The notes beneath the pieces were generated by a model that made no database searches, was not told the origin of the DNA, and was given only the letters and a program-made list of their open reading frames with translations. From positions 1 to 6,382 of the forward strand of contig JBLHGN010000214.1 of NCBI GenBank assembly GCA_047616325.1: a DNA stretch of 6,382 nt, read 5' to 3'. A program made the position numbers and the translations under genes. Below are positions 5,561 to 6,382 of this stretch, piece after piece. Source of the stretch: JBLHGN01 sp047616325. Its GTDB lineage: Bacteria > Pseudomonadota > Gammaproteobacteria > Pseudomonadales > Cellvibrionaceae. The first letter of the stretch is position 1; each line of letters opens with the position of its first letter.

Positions 5561-6382
5561 TCAATGTGCTTCGTCCCAGTTAGCGCCGGCACCAACATCT
5601 ACTATAAGCGGAACACTTAACTCAACTGCATCACTCATAAGCTTGCGAAGATTCTCAGACACACTTTCCACATTATCCGCTGCCACTTCCAACACTAATT
5701 CATCGTGTACCTGCATAATTATTTTTGCATCCACGGCCTCGGTTTCCAGCCAGCTGTCTACATCGATCATGGCGCGTTTAATAATATCCGCAGCACTGCC
5801 CTGCATGGGCGCGTTAATCGCAGTGCGCTCCGCCGCTTGACGCAGCATGCCATTGGATGACCGAATGTTCGGTAAGTACAAGCGCCGCCCCAAAATGGTT
5901 TCCACAAAACCCTGCTCCGCCGCTTCGATACGCGTCTCGTCCATGTAGCGAGCCACGCCCGGATAGCGATCGAAGTAGGTATCAATATAACGCTGCGCGT
6001 CTTTGCGACCGATGTGTAGCTGTTTCGCCAAACCAAAGGACGACATGCCGTAAATTAAGCCAAAATTAATCGCCTTGGCACTACGACGCTGCTCGTTGGT
6101 TACACTCGCCAATGTCTCATCAAATACCTCGGCGGCGGTAGCCTTATGAATATCCACCCCCATTCTAAAGGCTTCGTTTAGCCCCTTATCATCAGACAGG
6201 TGGGCCATAATGCGCAGCTCAATTTGCGAATAGTCGGCGGCGACAATGCAGTAGCCCGGCGGCGCAATAAAAGCCTTTCGCACGCGGCGACCGGCGGGCG
6301 TTTTAATGGGTATGTTTTGTAAATTTGGATCGGCGGAAGATAATCTGCCCGTGGCGGTCACCGCTTGATGGTAGGAGGTATG
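5561..6382 (-). CDS. polA: DNA polymerase I, C-terminal part (start outside window)
   Basis: This is the last 273 residues of family A DNA polymerase I, open at the right window edge. The enzyme fills gaps after Okazaki-fragment RNA removal and during excision repair. The visible part is the palm/fingers polymerase region only; both exonuclease domains lie upstream. It opens with HTSYHQAVTATGRLSS. Motif A is ADYSQIELR with the metal-binding Asp at local residue 50 (E. coli D705). The O-helix motif B is RRSAKAINFGLIYG with K103, F107 and Y111 (E. coli K758, F762, Y766). Motif C is QVHDELVLEV with D227 and E228 (E. coli D882, E883). The spacing between the two catalytic Asp residues (177) and from the second to the C-terminus (46) equals that of E. 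coli, so this part is undamaged. It converges with the ABC exporter, and the likely terminator is at 5261-5293. A GTG at 6359-6361 is an internal Val, not a start. Confidence 0.97.
   Translation of the reverse strand, partial: HTSYHQAVTATGRLSSADPNLQNIPIKTPAGRRVRKAFIAPPGYCIVAADYSQIELRIMAHLSDDKGLNEAFRMGVDIHKATAAEVFDETLASVTNEQRRSAKAINFGLIYGMSSFGLAKQLHIGRKDAQRYIDTYFDRYPGVARYMDETRIEAAEQGFVETILGRRLYLPNIRSSNGMLRQAAERTAINAPMQGSAADIIKRAMIDVDSWLETEAVDAKIIMQVHDELVLEVAADNVESVSENLRKLMSDAVELSVPLIVDVGAGANWDEAH

Noticed and set aside
5643..6069. + strand and second - strand frames within polA
   Set aside because: Shadows of polA, whose catalytic motifs lie in the 5561-6382 frame.
1..6382. CRISPR array, tRNA, rRNA or toxin-antitoxin pair
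   Set aside because: No regularly spaced repeats, cloverleaf or paired small genes could be found on reading both strands.

Overview
The window looks like a piece of a Gram-negative, probably gammaproteobacterial, chromosome. The evidence is a DNA polymerase I C-terminus very close to the Escherichia coli enzyme in motif content and spacing, and an Atm1-type ABC exporter of the proteobacterial kind. The precise taxon cannot be read from this sequence. A marine or host-associated gammaproteobacterium is only a guess, based on moderate GC and the decayed left half.

The window has two contrasting halves. Bases 1-3359 are a graveyard of broken genes. A degraded SGNH/GDSL-hydrolase-like gene (2-664, + strand) carries two in-frame stops and two frameshifts. 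An IS4-family insertion sequence (about 909-2537) keeps both terminal inverted repeats, but its leftward transposase (2298-1055) has two in-frame TAG stops and one frameshift. A SRAP/YedK-type gene (2698-3359, + strand) keeps all its recognisable catalytic residues but has a single frameshift. I see no intact gene in this half.

Bases 3478-6382 hold intact housekeeping-type genes. A 598-residue Atm1/HMT-type ABC exporter (3478-5274, + strand) is complete. It converges on polA (5561-6382, - strand), of which only the C-terminal 273 codons lie in the window. The 286-bp gap between them holds a strong hairpin with a T7 tract, oriented to end leftward (polA-side) transcription and overlapping the exporter stop codon. 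It also holds a 13-bp direct repeat, a ten-codon reading frame with a good Shine-Dalgarno sequence, and a 9-bp-stem hairpin of unknown role.

No operon is evident. The exporter follows the SRAP remnant by 118 bp on the same strand, and polA is convergent. I found no CRISPR array, tRNA, rRNA or clear novel defence system. The least explained part is the exporter-polA intergenic region, where a small RNA or structured 3' UTR is possible but unproven.
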